The notes under the pieces are model-generated. The model was not told the DNA's origin. It saw nothing but the letters and a program-made list of their open reading frames with translations, and did no database searches. From positions 16,539,346 through 16,603,345 of the forward strand of contig CM020618.1 of the NCBI GenBank assembly GCA_009829735.1: 64,000 bases of DNA, read 5' to 3'. The position numbers were made by a program, and so were the translations under genes. This DNA comes from Pyropia yezoensis. Taxonomy: Eukaryota; Rhodophyta; Bangiophyceae; Bangiales; Bangiaceae. Shown in pieces: positions 32,098-43,757 of the stretch. How positions within the stretch are numbered: position 1 is the first letter of the stretch; every line of letters starts with the position of its first letter.

Positions 32098-32882
32098 CAT
32101 TATCGAGCTCCCCTCGGCGCTGCTGACCGTGATGACGCTGCCAAACGCGCTGCCCGTCGCGCTGACGCCCCCACCGAGGGCCTTGCCCGACGGCAGCCCC
32201 CCACCGCCGCCTCCACCACCACCGCCTCCACCTCCACCACCGCCACCACCACCGTCACCGCCACCACCACCTCCCCCACCGCCGCCACCACCACCCCCAC
32301 CGCCGCCGCCGCCGCCTCCCGCGGCGGCCCAGCCGGCCCACCCCACCCCCCCCCCCCCCCCCCCCCCAGCAGCTCCCTCCCCCCCCCCCCAGCGGGGTGG
32401 CGGCGGCCATGGTGGCGGCGGCCACCCCCTTGGGCGCCGCCCACACGGCGCGGCCAACCCCCCCCCCCACCGGCGGCCGACGCCCACCCACCCCACCGCC
32501 CCGCAGCCGCCAACGCCGAGGGCGTCAAAGACCGCGCCGCCCTCATCGGCGAGGACCTCCCCCCCCAGCACCCCCCCCCGCGCCTCAAAGGTGGCGACCC
32601 AGGCGGCCGCCGCCGGCGGCGGCGCGTCGAGGATGTAGAGCACCCGCACGCCCGGCAGCGGCGGCAGCGACAGCGCCGTTGCGGTGGCGGCCAGCGACGG
32701 GTGGGGGAGGAGGAGCAGCAGCAGCGGCGTGGGGGGGGTGGGGGGGGGGGCGCCGCCAGCAGGTCCACCATGGCCAGGGGGGGGGCCCCGCCGCCCGCCG
32801 GCAGCGGCGTCAGGGACAGCGTCGACAGGCGGCGCCAGTCAATGCGCGCCGACCGGGCGGTGCGGAGGGCGGCGGCCGACAT
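30959..32882 (-). CDS. Possible thioredoxin-fold PRXL2/AAED1-like protein; frame broken in C-runs
   Basis: The ATG at 32882 opens MSAAALRTARSARIDWRRLS and runs to a C-run (G-runs at 32731-32738 and 32740-32750 on the plus strand). After the run, the next frame carries PTPLLLLLLPHPSL, GVRVLYILDAPPPAAAAWVA, then GEVLADEGGAVFDALGV. Further on come SPRWRKGGTFLLLPGGGQ and LELPPWAEVLGALGRP. That order (beta strand, GVRxxxI, GExLADxxxAxFxALG, GGxFLLxPGG, PPxxEVL) is what PRXL2/AAED1 redox proteins show. The CxxC position appears to read HPSL, so it may not be redox-active. A single missing or extra base in a run would restore the frame. The 3' end is uncertain and Gly/Ala repeats fill the rest. Moderate to low confidence. 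Confidence 0.35.
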
Positions 32883-33001
32883 GGTAGCGGTGGGGGGGGG
32901 GGGGGGAGGGCGGGGGGGTGCCACGGCGTGGAAAAGAGCGGGGGGGGGAGCAGGGGGGGGGGGGGGGGGGGAAAGGGAAAAAAAAAAAGAGGGCACCGGG
33001 G

Positions 33002-33501
33002 NNNNNNNNNNNNNNNNNNNNNNNNNNNNNNNNNNNNNNNNNNNNNNNNNNNNNNNNNNNNNNNNNNNNNNNNNNNNNNNNNNNNNNNNNNNNNNNNNNN
33101 NNNNNNNNNNNNNNNNNNNNNNNNNNNNNNNNNNNNNNNNNNNNNNNNNNNNNNNNNNNNNNNNNNNNNNNNNNNNNNNNNNNNNNNNNNNNNNNNNNNN
33201 NNNNNNNNNNNNNNNNNNNNNNNNNNNNNNNNNNNNNNNNNNNNNNNNNNNNNNNNNNNNNNNNNNNNNNNNNNNNNNNNNNNNNNNNNNNNNNNNNNNN
33301 NNNNNNNNNNNNNNNNNNNNNNNNNNNNNNNNNNNNNNNNNNNNNNNNNNNNNNNNNNNNNNNNNNNNNNNNNNNNNNNNNNNNNNNNNNNNNNNNNNNN
33401 NNNNNNNNNNNNNNNNNNNNNNNNNNNNNNNNNNNNNNNNNNNNNNNNNNNNNNNNNNNNNNNNNNNNNNNNNNNNNNNNNNNNNNNNNNNNNNNNNNNN
33501 N
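33002..33501. other. Assembly gap (500 N)
   Basis: Exactly 500 unresolved bases, flanked on the left by a G-run, an A-run and GAGGGCACCGGGG. Being a round number, it is probably a scaffolding spacer of unknown true size. Linkage between the two halves of the window rests on scaffolding alone. Confidence 0.98.
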
Positions 33502-33718
33502 GTGGGAACGACTGTGAGGAGGGTGGGTGGGTGGGATTGTCGACGGTGGCTGATGGGGTCGGCAAAGATGGGGAACCACGGGGCACCACCTACCGCCCTA
33601 TTTATCGTCTGGCAAGGCACCATCCGGGCCGGGGCCCTCACTCGCTGCCGTACGCGTGCTGTAGACGCTGGCGATGGGCTACACGGGCCGTCAGGATGCC
33701 GGCGGTCCAGGTCCTCCC

Positions 33719-33753
<35 letters not shown>

Positions 33754-35158
33754 CCCCCCCCCGCCCCCCCCCCCCCTCCTCTCCCCCACGCCGCCCGCCC
33801 CCGCCACCCCCAAACCGACGCTACCTCGCAGTCAGGGGGCAGAGCGGAGGATGCTCGCACCGCCACGTGCCCCTGTGGGCTGTCGCGTGGCCCTTAGCTC
33901 ACCGCCCCGGAAATTAAAGATCCGTCTCATCGCCGAGGCACCCGTGGCCGACGGTGGCTGCCGTGAGAGTTCCTGGTGGCGCGGCGGCGGTGGTGGTGGA
34001 GGGGCTCGCGGGTGGCGGTGGTGGGGCTGGCGGTGGGGTGTGGCGGCGGCGGTGGTGGTGATGGGGTTGGCGGCCCAATTGCAGACCGCGCACAGACGCT
34101 GTGCTCATGGCAGCCGCCAGTAGCACGACGGTGGGTGCGGGACGGAGTGCACCGCATGCACTGCGGCATTTGAGCCGACTGACACGCCAGCTTCCGTGCG
34201 GCTCGCCGAACCATGGCGAGCGAGCGCCCCCCCCCCCCCCCCCCCCCCCCTCCCCCCCCGCTCCCGACGGCACGTATTGGGGAGAGTGACCGCCACCGTG
34301 CTGCGGGACAATAACAACACTGCAATTGAACCCACCCTCGGCCTTGCCTGCTCGCCACGGTGCATGTGGGGCGGCCGTGTTGGGAAGCGGGCACCCAGCC
34401 TTTTGGTGCTTCCGGCAGGCCCCGTCCGTATGCAATGCATTACGAGCACCGTTTGGGAAAAATGTCATCCTGGACGTCTTGGTGGGGGGGGAGGGGGGGC
34501 AGTCGTGTACCTCAAACCCACCGCCACAGACGGCATTGCCATGCTGCGAGCTCACAGCGCGGTGCCTCCAAATGGCCTGTCACCAGCACACGACCCCGCG
34601 CGGGCCGCGTGGACCTACGGCTCTCGGCAGACCCGGGGGGCGCCGAGGGAAGCGACTGACCGGACCTGCCTGTGGCTGAACGTGCGGCCGACGGATGAGA
34701 ACACCCATCCCCGGACACCCCCGTCACCGTCCAATTCAACATCATCTCGTGCCGCCGCCCAAATCCCCTCCCCTCCCGTTCGATCCGCGTCAGTGTCAGC
34801 CGGTGGTCGGGGATCTCAGATATCGAAATTCAATTCCCCCCCCCTCCCCCGCCCGTCGCCCTCTTTTTATGGTTTCCCCCCCCACCATGACGCAATCGGA
34901 AGACACTAATTCACGCGCCCACACAAAAGAACAACTATGTGACCGCCCAGCTCGTTCCGTTATGCACCAAATGCGAGACGTCAGCTCTGGCGAACAATGT
35001 CTACAAAGATCCGAAGAGCGTTACGTACAGTCGGTACCCAATATTATCCCAATGTTATCCGTACGGCGAAAGACGAGATCCGTACGGATCGATTTGACAA
35101 CAGGCCACCCATCAAATCCAGGCCCTGGGCAGGACAATACCTCGTGCTAGCACCCCCA
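33502..35158. other. Region without a supported gene
   Basis: 1.65 kb. It holds CCCTATTTATCG at 33596-33607, a C-run of more than 30 bases at 33720-33752, a second C-run at 34227-34250, and a palindrome GATCCGTACGGATC near 35078-35091. From about 34880 the base composition becomes noticeably more AT-rich, which continues into the mobile element. No coding signal recognised. Confidence 0.45.
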
Positions 35159-35811
35159 GCGTAGCGGGTCTTAAACCGTGTATCTTATTTTCCGTGACGG
35201 CACGTGCGCGCACTGTCGAATGCCTGTTTGCAGGCCCCGCAGGCCCGGGCGTCGCCGCTTCTGCAAAGCCGTAAAATTTCACATTGTCAGCGGTGCACGC
35301 CTTGGCATCATGTAAAACGCTGCAGGGCATGCACAATTTGAAGAGCGGCCCTGGTCGCGCAAAACACCGTGCCTGCAGCAACATTCACAAACACGTGAAT
35401 GCCGTGCCCGTCGCATGCATTGCAATGCGCGGTCACGTGAGGAAGCCTGCACAGCAGTGCAGCAGTGCAGCACCAGCGACTAACACCATTCGGGCACGTC
35501 ATGAAACGTGGATATTGCTGCACGTACACGTACTCTCGGGTCATGGTCGCCTTGTTGTGCGCCCCGCGGCACGCCCCTCCGGCGAGACGGACACAGGCCG
35601 TGGGAATGTAGGCCTTGCCGTCCTGATGACGGTCGTCGAGGAGAAAAAAAAAAAAAAAGAGTAGGAAGCACGGTCACAACGCGGCCGTGTGCGCTCTTGC
35701 ACGCGGAAATCGGGCTTTACTGGGCCCCTGGGCGCCCCCCTGCAATCCACTGCCCGCCTGTTTGGGCCCGATGCACGGAAAATAAGATACACGGTTTTAG
35801 ATCCGCTGCGC
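35159..35811. mobile_element. Non-autonomous terminal-inverted-repeat element, 653 bases
   Basis: 38-base terminal inverted repeats at 35159-35196 and 35774-35811 match at 35 of 38 positions. The inner core is AAACCGTGTATCTTATTTTC and the outer end GCGYAGCGGRTCTWAAACCG. There is no open frame of note inside, but a 15-base A-run (35645-35659). The ends share CAGYGGRTCTAAAACCG with the element at 45483, defining a family. CAGT-type ends suggest Tc1/mariner (IS630) mobilisation. No clear target duplication can be seen. The element abuts a Tc1-like transposase remnant and may have truncated it. Confidence 0.75.
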
Positions 35812-36560
35812 AGCGGCTATCACACCCCCCACACGACAGGGCATCGACTCCACGAGAGACTTGAAAAACAAAGCAGGAGTGGCGTCCTACCCGTCGGGCA
35901 GAGCCATCCAGCCGCGGTGCGCTGTGGCCCACACAAGGCGCTTGGCGACGTTCTTGGCAGACAGGAAGGGTTTCTTGGCCGCTTCCCCCTGGAGTGAAAA
36001 CCCAAGCTCCAGACGGCCCTGCAGACAGCGGAGACTGACACTGGTCCCTTCTCGGGCCCTCTGGTCGCTTGGGTGCGCGAGTTATTCACCATCTCCTTCA
36101 GGGATGCCACAGAGGAAAACCCGTCGGTGTCAAGCGCCCGCTTGAGGTTACAGAGCTCACGGTCCGTCAAAACCTTGGGGCGACCCCGCTTGTCCACCCT
36201 GGCGCGGGCGGACTCCGTGCGGATGGCCCATAGCTGCGTAGGCGATGGTGCTCTTGGAGCGCCCCAAATCCGTACCGATGGCCCGGAAGGACCTCTTCTG
36301 TTGGAGGAGGCCAGTGATGACCCAGCGCGCTCACGTTCGGACAGAGAGCGACGCGATGAGCCCGCCATCGTGCCTGCCAACCACGGCGGAGTCCTGGGCG
36401 CTGAGCTGTGGGCTCACATACACGGACGGTGCTGTGGCACTTGGGCGCGACCTTGCCATATGAGCCTTTGTCCAACTGGTCACGCAACTCAAAACATCAA
36501 CGACAGCAGTTGGGAACAACACTGGGGAACAACCGACCACCACATGAAAAGCGACACCTT
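35812..36560 (-). pseudogene. Decayed Tc1/mariner-type transposase (N-terminal DNA-binding part only)
   Basis: Reading on the minus strand, pieces of a Tc1-like paired helix-turn-helix domain appear in order but in different phases. They are LSERERAG, then QQKRSFRAIGTDLGRSKSTI, then VDKRGRPKVLTDRELCNLKR. After these come VSVSAVCRAVWSLGFHSRG, then KKPFLSAKNVAKRLVWATAH. At least two frameshifts separate them. The sequence stops where the 653-base element begins, so the DDE/D catalytic half is missing. It cannot make a working transposase. It shows that a Tc1/mariner family was present in this genome and could have mobilised the short elements nearby. Confidence 0.7.
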
Positions 36561-39500
36561 CAAAGCATAAAAAAGAGGGGGTGGTGCCGTACAGCCCCCC
36601 CCCCGCCCCCCCCCCCCCCCCCCTTCACATCCCCCCCCAGAAACAAAAGACACTCCCGACTAGTACACCCTGTCGGGAGCCACAATGTTGATGTGCTCGC
36701 TGTCCCGTCGATCTAGACGGCTCCACCTACGGCGGACGTTGTCCCACCAGCTTTTCCACACACCCCCAGAGCTTGAAAGGTAGTCCATGTCACCAATCAC
36801 GTGGAGATGGCTCTGTGCCCGCGACATCATGACGTTCACGCGCCGCTCGTCGGACAAAAAGTCTGTGCTCCCGCCGGGTGGCGCCCCAGGCTCTGACCGC
36901 ACGAGGGAGAGTATGACACAGTCCACAGAAGCGCCTTGGCAGCCATCCACGGTGGACACCCTGACGTCGGCACATGGTCTGCGGGGCAGCCGCCTGCTGT
37001 CTCTCATCGACTGCACCACCTCATTCAGCTTGTTCCGCTGCGCAGTGTACGGGGTGATGAGCATCACCTTGAGCTCGGTAGCCCCGCTGGACGTCGCTCA
37101 CGCCCGCAGTAGATCCGTAAGAGCCATCTCGACCAGCCGAAGCTCTGCAACGTTAATCAGGCTCTTGTTGGTGGGGGTGGTGGAACCCGTCTTGTGCGCC
37201 CGATCGTCGGCCGGCAGGCGGGAGGTGTCTGTCACTTGCAGCCCTCCAAAGCGAATAGGCTGTCCCGGATGGTTTAGCCACGCGGGTGTTCCAAACCCCT
37301 CCTCATGGCGGGCCTTGGGCCCGCGCCCGTCCGACCATATGCCAATGTGCCGGTAAAAGACTTCTCTGAGAAGGGACCATAACAGCGGCCGCATGCGGTA
37401 CTGCACGGAGAGGATGACGCAAGCGGACAGAAGCCTGGCGAGCCGCTCAAAAACGCTGGATGCCATCGGCCGTGTCTCGCCCCTGTACTCCATGCCGGCG
37501 CTCGGCCTCAGCTGGGCATTGTCGCCAACAAGGACAATGCACTTGGTCCGCTCTGCCGGATGACCGTCCTCTTCTTCATCTGACGAGCCACCCGCACGCC
37601 CCGCCCGCTTGGCGCGAACAATGGTGGCGACAGACGCAGGGACGCTTGTTGCCGCACCCTCGTAAATGATAATGGCGTCAAAGCCTAGACCCCTCACGAG
37701 CGCCCCCGTCGACGTTGACGTGGTTGTGACAATGACGGACGCGCCGCCCACGATGCGCTTGCGGAGCTCCCGTTCCGCACGCTGCTGGCGACGCAAGGCA
37801 GCCTCCAGGGCTTGCTCCGCATCGGCACATTCCTCGAGGAGGTTTTGTGACCCACCCGCGCCCGGCTCTGCACCCTGGGCGCGGGAACGATCCACACGGC
37901 GGCCCACATCGGCCACCCGTGCCCTTGCCCGTTCCACCGCGGCTGCCACGGACGGGTAGGCGACAGAAAGGCGCTCGTCCACCGCGGCGTCAATGTGCGT
38001 TGTCTTGGCACGGTGGCCATCCGGAGGGGGTTCACCCACACGGCGGAGCGTCACGGCATCGGGTTTCGCGACACCGTGTCGACTGGCAGCCCCCGACGGA
38101 CAGAACAACTCGTGCACTGCGTCCAACAGCTCGTCGCACGCCGTGTTGGTGCTCGACGTCAGCAGCACCCGCCCGTCTGGCAGGGTCCCAAGTACCATGT
38201 CCACCATGGAGACAATGGCGCGTGTCTTGCCCGTCCCGGGGGGCCCCGTCACCAGCTGCACGTCACACTCGTCCGACAACAGCCCCCGGCGCATGCAATC
38301 GACTGCGCGCCACTGGAACTCGTCCAGGTGGGCGTAGCGTGGAGGAGCACTCTGCAGGGGGGGAGGCCCCGGTGCCGGTACAGGAACCACCTGCTGTCCC
38401 CCGTGCGGAGGCGTTGCGTGGATGGCGAGCGCCCTTTGCGTGACTGGCGGAAGAAGGTCCCAGTGGCCGAGGCCGCCAAACTCGCGGCTGTCCGACAGGA
38501 CACTATGAGACAGGGTGACGACCACATTCGCCGTCCGGCGATGGAGCACCCGCCGCACGTCTGAACGACGCACCGCAAACCACCACCGCCGGGGGGGACT
38601 CGATGCGCCACCGTGGCGCGCCGTGCCGGCGTCATCGTCCTCCTCTTCCAGCCCCGGGCCAGGCGTCTTGTCCACCCACCACTGGCCTGCCCCCGCGGGC
38701 GGTGGGCCACCAACCCCCCCGCCGGGTTGCCCCTCCTTATCCTCGCAGCGGCCAACAAACACGGCGTCCACGGGGGTGCTGCACACCGAGCCAATGGGTT
38801 CCGGTACCCAAAAGGCACACAAATCACCCGGGGTGGCGTCTGTGGAGTCTACTTAACACTCTCTCCCGCGGTCCTTGTGGCGGCGGTGGTGGCGGCCGCC
38901 CCCACCGGGGGGACCACCCCGGGGGGCGGGCATACGCGCGAGCACGTTGCACATGCGACACGCCCGCGGGTCGTCCAAGATGGACCCCCCCACCTGCGGC
39001 GACGACAGGGTTATGGGCGCGTCGATGCGAGCCACGCCAAAGCAGGAGCACAATGACGACGTGGTCACGCGCCCACTGCGTCCGCCGCCGCCGCCCTGAC
39101 TCTTGTTGCTCCCTTTGATGGACTGCTCCACCGCATCTGTACCGCGGGCGGCTTGCTGGCACAAGGTGGCGACAACGATGGCCTGCCAGCGGCCCCCAGG
39201 TCCTCTTGCGTACAATGGGGACGGGTGCAGGTGGGTTGGGACACCCGTCCACCCAGACTCGGACGTACAGAGCGTCCGCTGACCGAGCGCCACCCGATCA
39301 CCATCCGCTCCACACAGTGTGGGAGGACTGGCCTGGCTGGCACCACCCCCCGCCACCGCCGCCGCCGCCGCGGGCAGAGGTGCTGCAGTGGGAGACGCGT
39401 CCCCCCCACCACCCGGGGAACCGATACAAGGACCTCCCACGCCGGCAGTCCCACCTCCAACAACTGCCGCCCCCGCGTCTGCAGCTGCAGGCAAAGCGGG

Positions 39501-42500
39501 AGAGGGCTCCTCCCCCCGAGCCACTGCCGTGCCCACCGCAGCCACCCCCGCCGTGTCAGTTGCTGCAGCAGTACCAGGTTCAGCAGGTGCACCTCCGCCA
39601 ACACCCACGTCGGCCACGGCCGCCGTGCCCGCAGGAGCCCCACCAGCGCCAGGAGCACCCACAGCCACAGCATCCACCGCGCCTGTGGCTATACCCGCCG
39701 CCGATGGAGCATCGGGAGCAGCAGCGGTAACAGCAACCTCGGGCGTAGAGGGCCCGCCTGGGACGGCTGCCGTCGCGGAGGAGGTGGCAGCTACAGTCGC
39801 GACAGAGGTGGCAGCACTCTGAGCTACTGCCACATGGGCGGCCGCCCCAGTGGCGGAGGACGTGCGCCGCTGCCCGACCAGTTGGCCGGCCCGGACCACC
39901 CGGGCCACACTGACGACAGTCACGTCATCGCTCTCTGCGTCATTCCAGTCATCGTCGTCGTCAATGAACACAATGACGTTGCAGGGTTCCGCATCATACG
40001 CAGGGGAAACGGCCTGCGCAGCCAAAACATTGTCTGGGACCGCCACTGCGGGCAGGTAGCACACAAACTGGACTTCGTCCCCCGTGTCGTCGCCAATGGT
40101 AATGCCGTCGGGGTCACCGTCACCGGACGGAATCGCCATGGTCGCATCGGGCGCTGGGGGAGGCCGCCCATCTTTGTCGGCACCTGACCCGGCACCTACC
40201 TCATCGGCAGGCGCAGCCCCCGCCCCAGCGTCGTCTGGCGTAGCACCCGCCCCAGTGTCGTCTGGCGCAGCAGACCCGCCGAGTAATTCGTCGATGCGCT
40301 GACGAAGTTGTTCGACCAGGGGGCTGACCCGCTTGCCAGGCTTGGCAGGCGGACAGAGCAAACTCCCCAGCTTGTGCAGGGCCTGGGAGGTATTCTCCCC
40401 ATCTCGTCCGATCCAGGGCGACATACCCGAGGGGGACGCCAACCAGGCAATCGCTGCGTTGGCCAGCGCCCTCCGAGATGCCCGCACGCCAGACGCAAGC
40501 GGTATACTCCCCAGGTTGTAAATGGCCGCATATTACACCGAGCTGTATCGCGACCGCGCCGCCTTGTCGTTTCCGACGGCAACCTCCCAAAGGCTCGGCA
40601 GCGAGTCAACCCACTCGTTGATAACGGGGGCGATGTGTCCCGCGTCCAAGATGTCAAAATGGGTGGAGCACCCAGCGGGATCGGCGAATCGGGCGAGGCA
40701 CCCGACGAGCGCGTAGCGGATGACACTCCGTGCTTGCGACACGTCTCAGTGGATGCCCAGCCGCATGAGCAGGTGCAGGACACGGGCGAGCGCCCCACCC
40801 TCTGACATTTTGTCCGAATCGCCTTGAGAGCCCACAGCCGCAGCCGGGGGCCCCGCGCTCACGTCCGTCAGCACCTGTCGGCCGCCCCGCACAAACGCCG
40901 TACTTACGGCAAACAGCTGCGGGGGGATGCCGTTCCAGTGACGAGCCGCACGAGCAGTGCGCGCACTAACATCCAGCAAGTGCAGGGCGTTTTGGATGAC
41001 GCGCAGGGCGTCAAAAGGTCGCGGGCCACCACAAAGCGGACCCGGGGCGGCAGCGCTGGTGGTCTCGCAGGCGGAGTCACCGCGCCCCCCCCTGTCGGGC
41101 AGGACGGGTGAGCACCGATCCAACAGGTCGATGACGGACCACGAATCATACCGACCGCCCCCCCGCTCACCCACACCGCCTAGGCGACGGATGACGTCCC
41201 GGGCGGACAGTCGGAACTTTGAGCTGGGCGCCACCAGCCACCCGACGCCAGTGTCCGAGGCAGTGACTCTCGCAAAACGCGAAAACAGGGCCGCAGCCGG
41301 GGCGGCAGCAGCAGCAGCGCCCGGGTGTCCCAGAACGGTTGGGAAGAGCAAAGCCGCCATGTCACATAAGGCCGTTCTCCACGCCTTGACTTCTTTAAAA
41401 GCGTCGAAGAAGTCCGTCGGCAACATTGCCAGCGTCCCTGGCATGGACATCAGCAGGGCAACGTCGTCAGGGCTGCCCGCACCGGCCGGGACAGGCTCGT
41501 CGTCACCGCCACCCCGCTCCACGACGGCTGGTACGAAGACCGACTCGACCAGATGCGACCACAGGCGGGTGTGCAGTTTTAACGGCTGCTGGGGCGCTCC
41601 AGTACCACCCTTGCCCGCCAGCACCGCCTGATGCACGGTGGCAGTGTCTGTCGCACATGCGTCGAGCAGGAAGCGCTGGGCCTCGGGTAGCCAGACGCCC
41701 ATGGACCAGCCGGTACGGAAAAACCGCACTTGTTCCGGCCAGGAAGGAGAATCGACCAGCGGCCCGTGCTCGCGCAGCCATTTCGAGCAGACGGCGCCGA
41801 CAGCAGCGACCATCTCGCGGCTGAAGTGGGCGAGCTCCTGGCCGCCACCACTGCCAGCGTCCGCTACAACATGCGCATCTTGCCGGGGAAGCGTCGCCGG
41901 CGGCTCGTCCGCCCTAGGGTGTCGAAAGTCCGCGCGGGGGGGGGTCAACGCCAATGAAGGGGAAGACGGCATCGCAGCCGGACCCGCAGGGCCCATAGGA
42001 CCGCCCAAGGCCGGGACGGCAGGGCCACCAGGGGCGGTGAGACGCAGCCGCTTCCGCCCAGACCGGCCGGTCACCAGCATCTGTGTGGGCGCCGCCACCG
42101 CCGCCGCCCGCACCGCCAGGCGGTAGATCGTTGTTTTTGCCCGCCACACGTCAGGAACCATGACGGGGAGGACAAACATGTCCACGAGTGCCTCGAGGTT
42201 TTCGCGAGGCAGGTTTGCCAAACCCGGGCCGCGAAGGGCATGTCGAACGGCAGTTGCCATCTCTCGTGCCACGACCGGGTCGCCTGCGTGTGGCAGATAC
42301 AAGTGGGACAGGTGGGCAACAGCGGCCTGGGCAACCTGCACACCTTGGTCCGTACGAAGAAGCGTCGACGTGGCCTGGATCACACACAGGGCGTCGGCCT
42401 GGGTCGTCTCCCGAGGGCCGACGCGAGCAAAGAGGGCGTCGCACTCATGCACCAGTCCGAGGGCACCCGTGTTGTGTGCCCGCCTGGCCACTGCAACCCC

Positions 42501-42710
42501 TGACTGGTCGGTGCCAACCGCCACAGCCGTCCCCATTACCGCTGGCCCCACCTCAGGGCCTGTGATGTCCAGCATCTCCACCACCGGCTCGTCCGCCAAC
42601 ATGGGTGCACACCGGCCCGTTCGCACCGGTACGATTTCGTCGTCGTCAACGGGCACCTCTTGCTGCCGCGCCAACGGCTCAGTTGCAGACGCGGCCATCG
42701 TCCCTGGCAC

Positions 42711-43190
42711 CGCGCCCGCCGACACGACAGACACCGCACCCGCTGGCGCGGACGGCGCCATTGCCGCTGGCGCGGCCGACGCGGCCATCGTCCCGGGCAC
42801 CACACCCGTCGACGTGCCCGACACCGCACCCGCACCCGCAGGCGCGGACGGCACCGCACCCGCTGGCGCGGCCGACGCGGCCATCGTCCCGGGCACCGCG
42901 CCCGCCGACACGACGGGCACCGCGCCCGCCGGCACGACGGGCACCGCACCCGCTGGCGCGGCCGACGCGGCCATCGTCCCGGGCACCGCGCCCACCGACA
43001 CGACGGGAACCGCGCCCGCCGACACGACGGGCACCGCACCCGCTGGCGCGGCCGACGCGGCCATCGTCCCGGGCACCGCGCCCACCGACACGACGGGAAC
43101 CGCGCCCGCCGACACGACGGGCACCGCACCCACTGGCGCGGCCGACGCGGCCATCGTCCCGGGAACCGCGCCCGCCGACACGACGGGCAC
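42711..43190. repeat. 90-base tandem repeats inside the helicase-frame N-terminus
   Basis: Units begin GGGMACCGCGCCC at 42891, 42981, 43071 and (partial) 43161, exactly 90 bases apart. Shorter degenerate units precede them from 42711. They encode 30-residue units of VPVVSAGAVPGTMAASAAPA type on the minus strand. Period divisible by three keeps the frame. Confidence 0.9.
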
Positions 43191-43412
43191 CGCGACCGCC
43201 ACCGCATCCGCCGGCACTGTCCACTAGCCCGCCGACGCCGCCGCCGTCGACGTGCCCGACACCGCGACGGCCGGCTCGGCCGGCGAGACCGCCGACGCCT
43301 CGGCCGACGCCGCCCTTGACATGCCCGCCGACGCGGGCGGCGGCTCGGCCGGAGCCGCCGGAGCCACGACCGTCGGCACTGCACCCGCCACATCCACCGG
43401 CCCGGTCACCGG

Positions 43413-43568
43413 GTCAGCTACCTCCGACGCCGACGCGGCGGGCACGACCACCGGCGACGCGACCGATTCCGCTGCCGACACGGCCGCCGGGTCAGCCACC
43501 TCGGACGCCGACGCGGCGGGCACGACCACCGGCGACGCGACCGATTCCGCTGCCGACACGGCCGCCGG
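43413..43568. repeat. 78-base direct repeat, 2 copies, at the 5' end of the helicase frame
   Basis: Copies start at 43413 and 43491, and a third partial begins at 43569. They are nearly identical and encode 26-residue units (VADPAAVSAAESVASPVVVP) on the minus strand. Confidence 0.9.
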
Positions 43569-43757
43569 GTCAGCCACCGGCACGGCCGCCGGCGGTGTGA
43601 CCGCCATCGCCGCCAGCGGCCCCACCGACCTCGTTGCCGCCCCCCACCTGCGGGCTGTGCCGCCAGATGCACCAGCGGCCGCCACCTCCCAACGTCTGGG
43701 CCACCACCTGTGGGGGAAGCGGGCGGGGGAAGGGGTGAATGAGGAGCGAGGGGAAGG

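Larger units (their letters stand above)
36660..43607 (-). pseudogene. Giant Sen1/UPF1-type SF1 helicase frame with five in-frame stops
   Basis: One uninterrupted phase of 2316 codons runs from the ATG at 43607 (MAVTPPAAVPVADPAAVSAA) to TAG at 36660. It is broken only by in-frame stops at 43224 (TAG), 40746 (TGA), 40533 (TAA), 38853 (TAA) and 37098 (TGA). The N-terminus is Ala/Val/Pro repeats. A helical region of about 800 residues follows, then a low-complexity linker, then the helicase. Motif I is GPPGTGKT (38246-38223). Motif III is VGDNAQLRPS, IV is VQYRMRP, V is VDGCQGASVDCVILSLVRS and VI is NVMMSRAQ. Motif II reads IIIYEGAATS, with Tyr where the Mg-binding Asp of DEA should be. Protein-like sequence continues across every stop, so these look like nonsense changes and not introns. 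SF1B relatives unwind RNA/DNA hybrids; this copy is probably dead. Confidence 0.8.
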
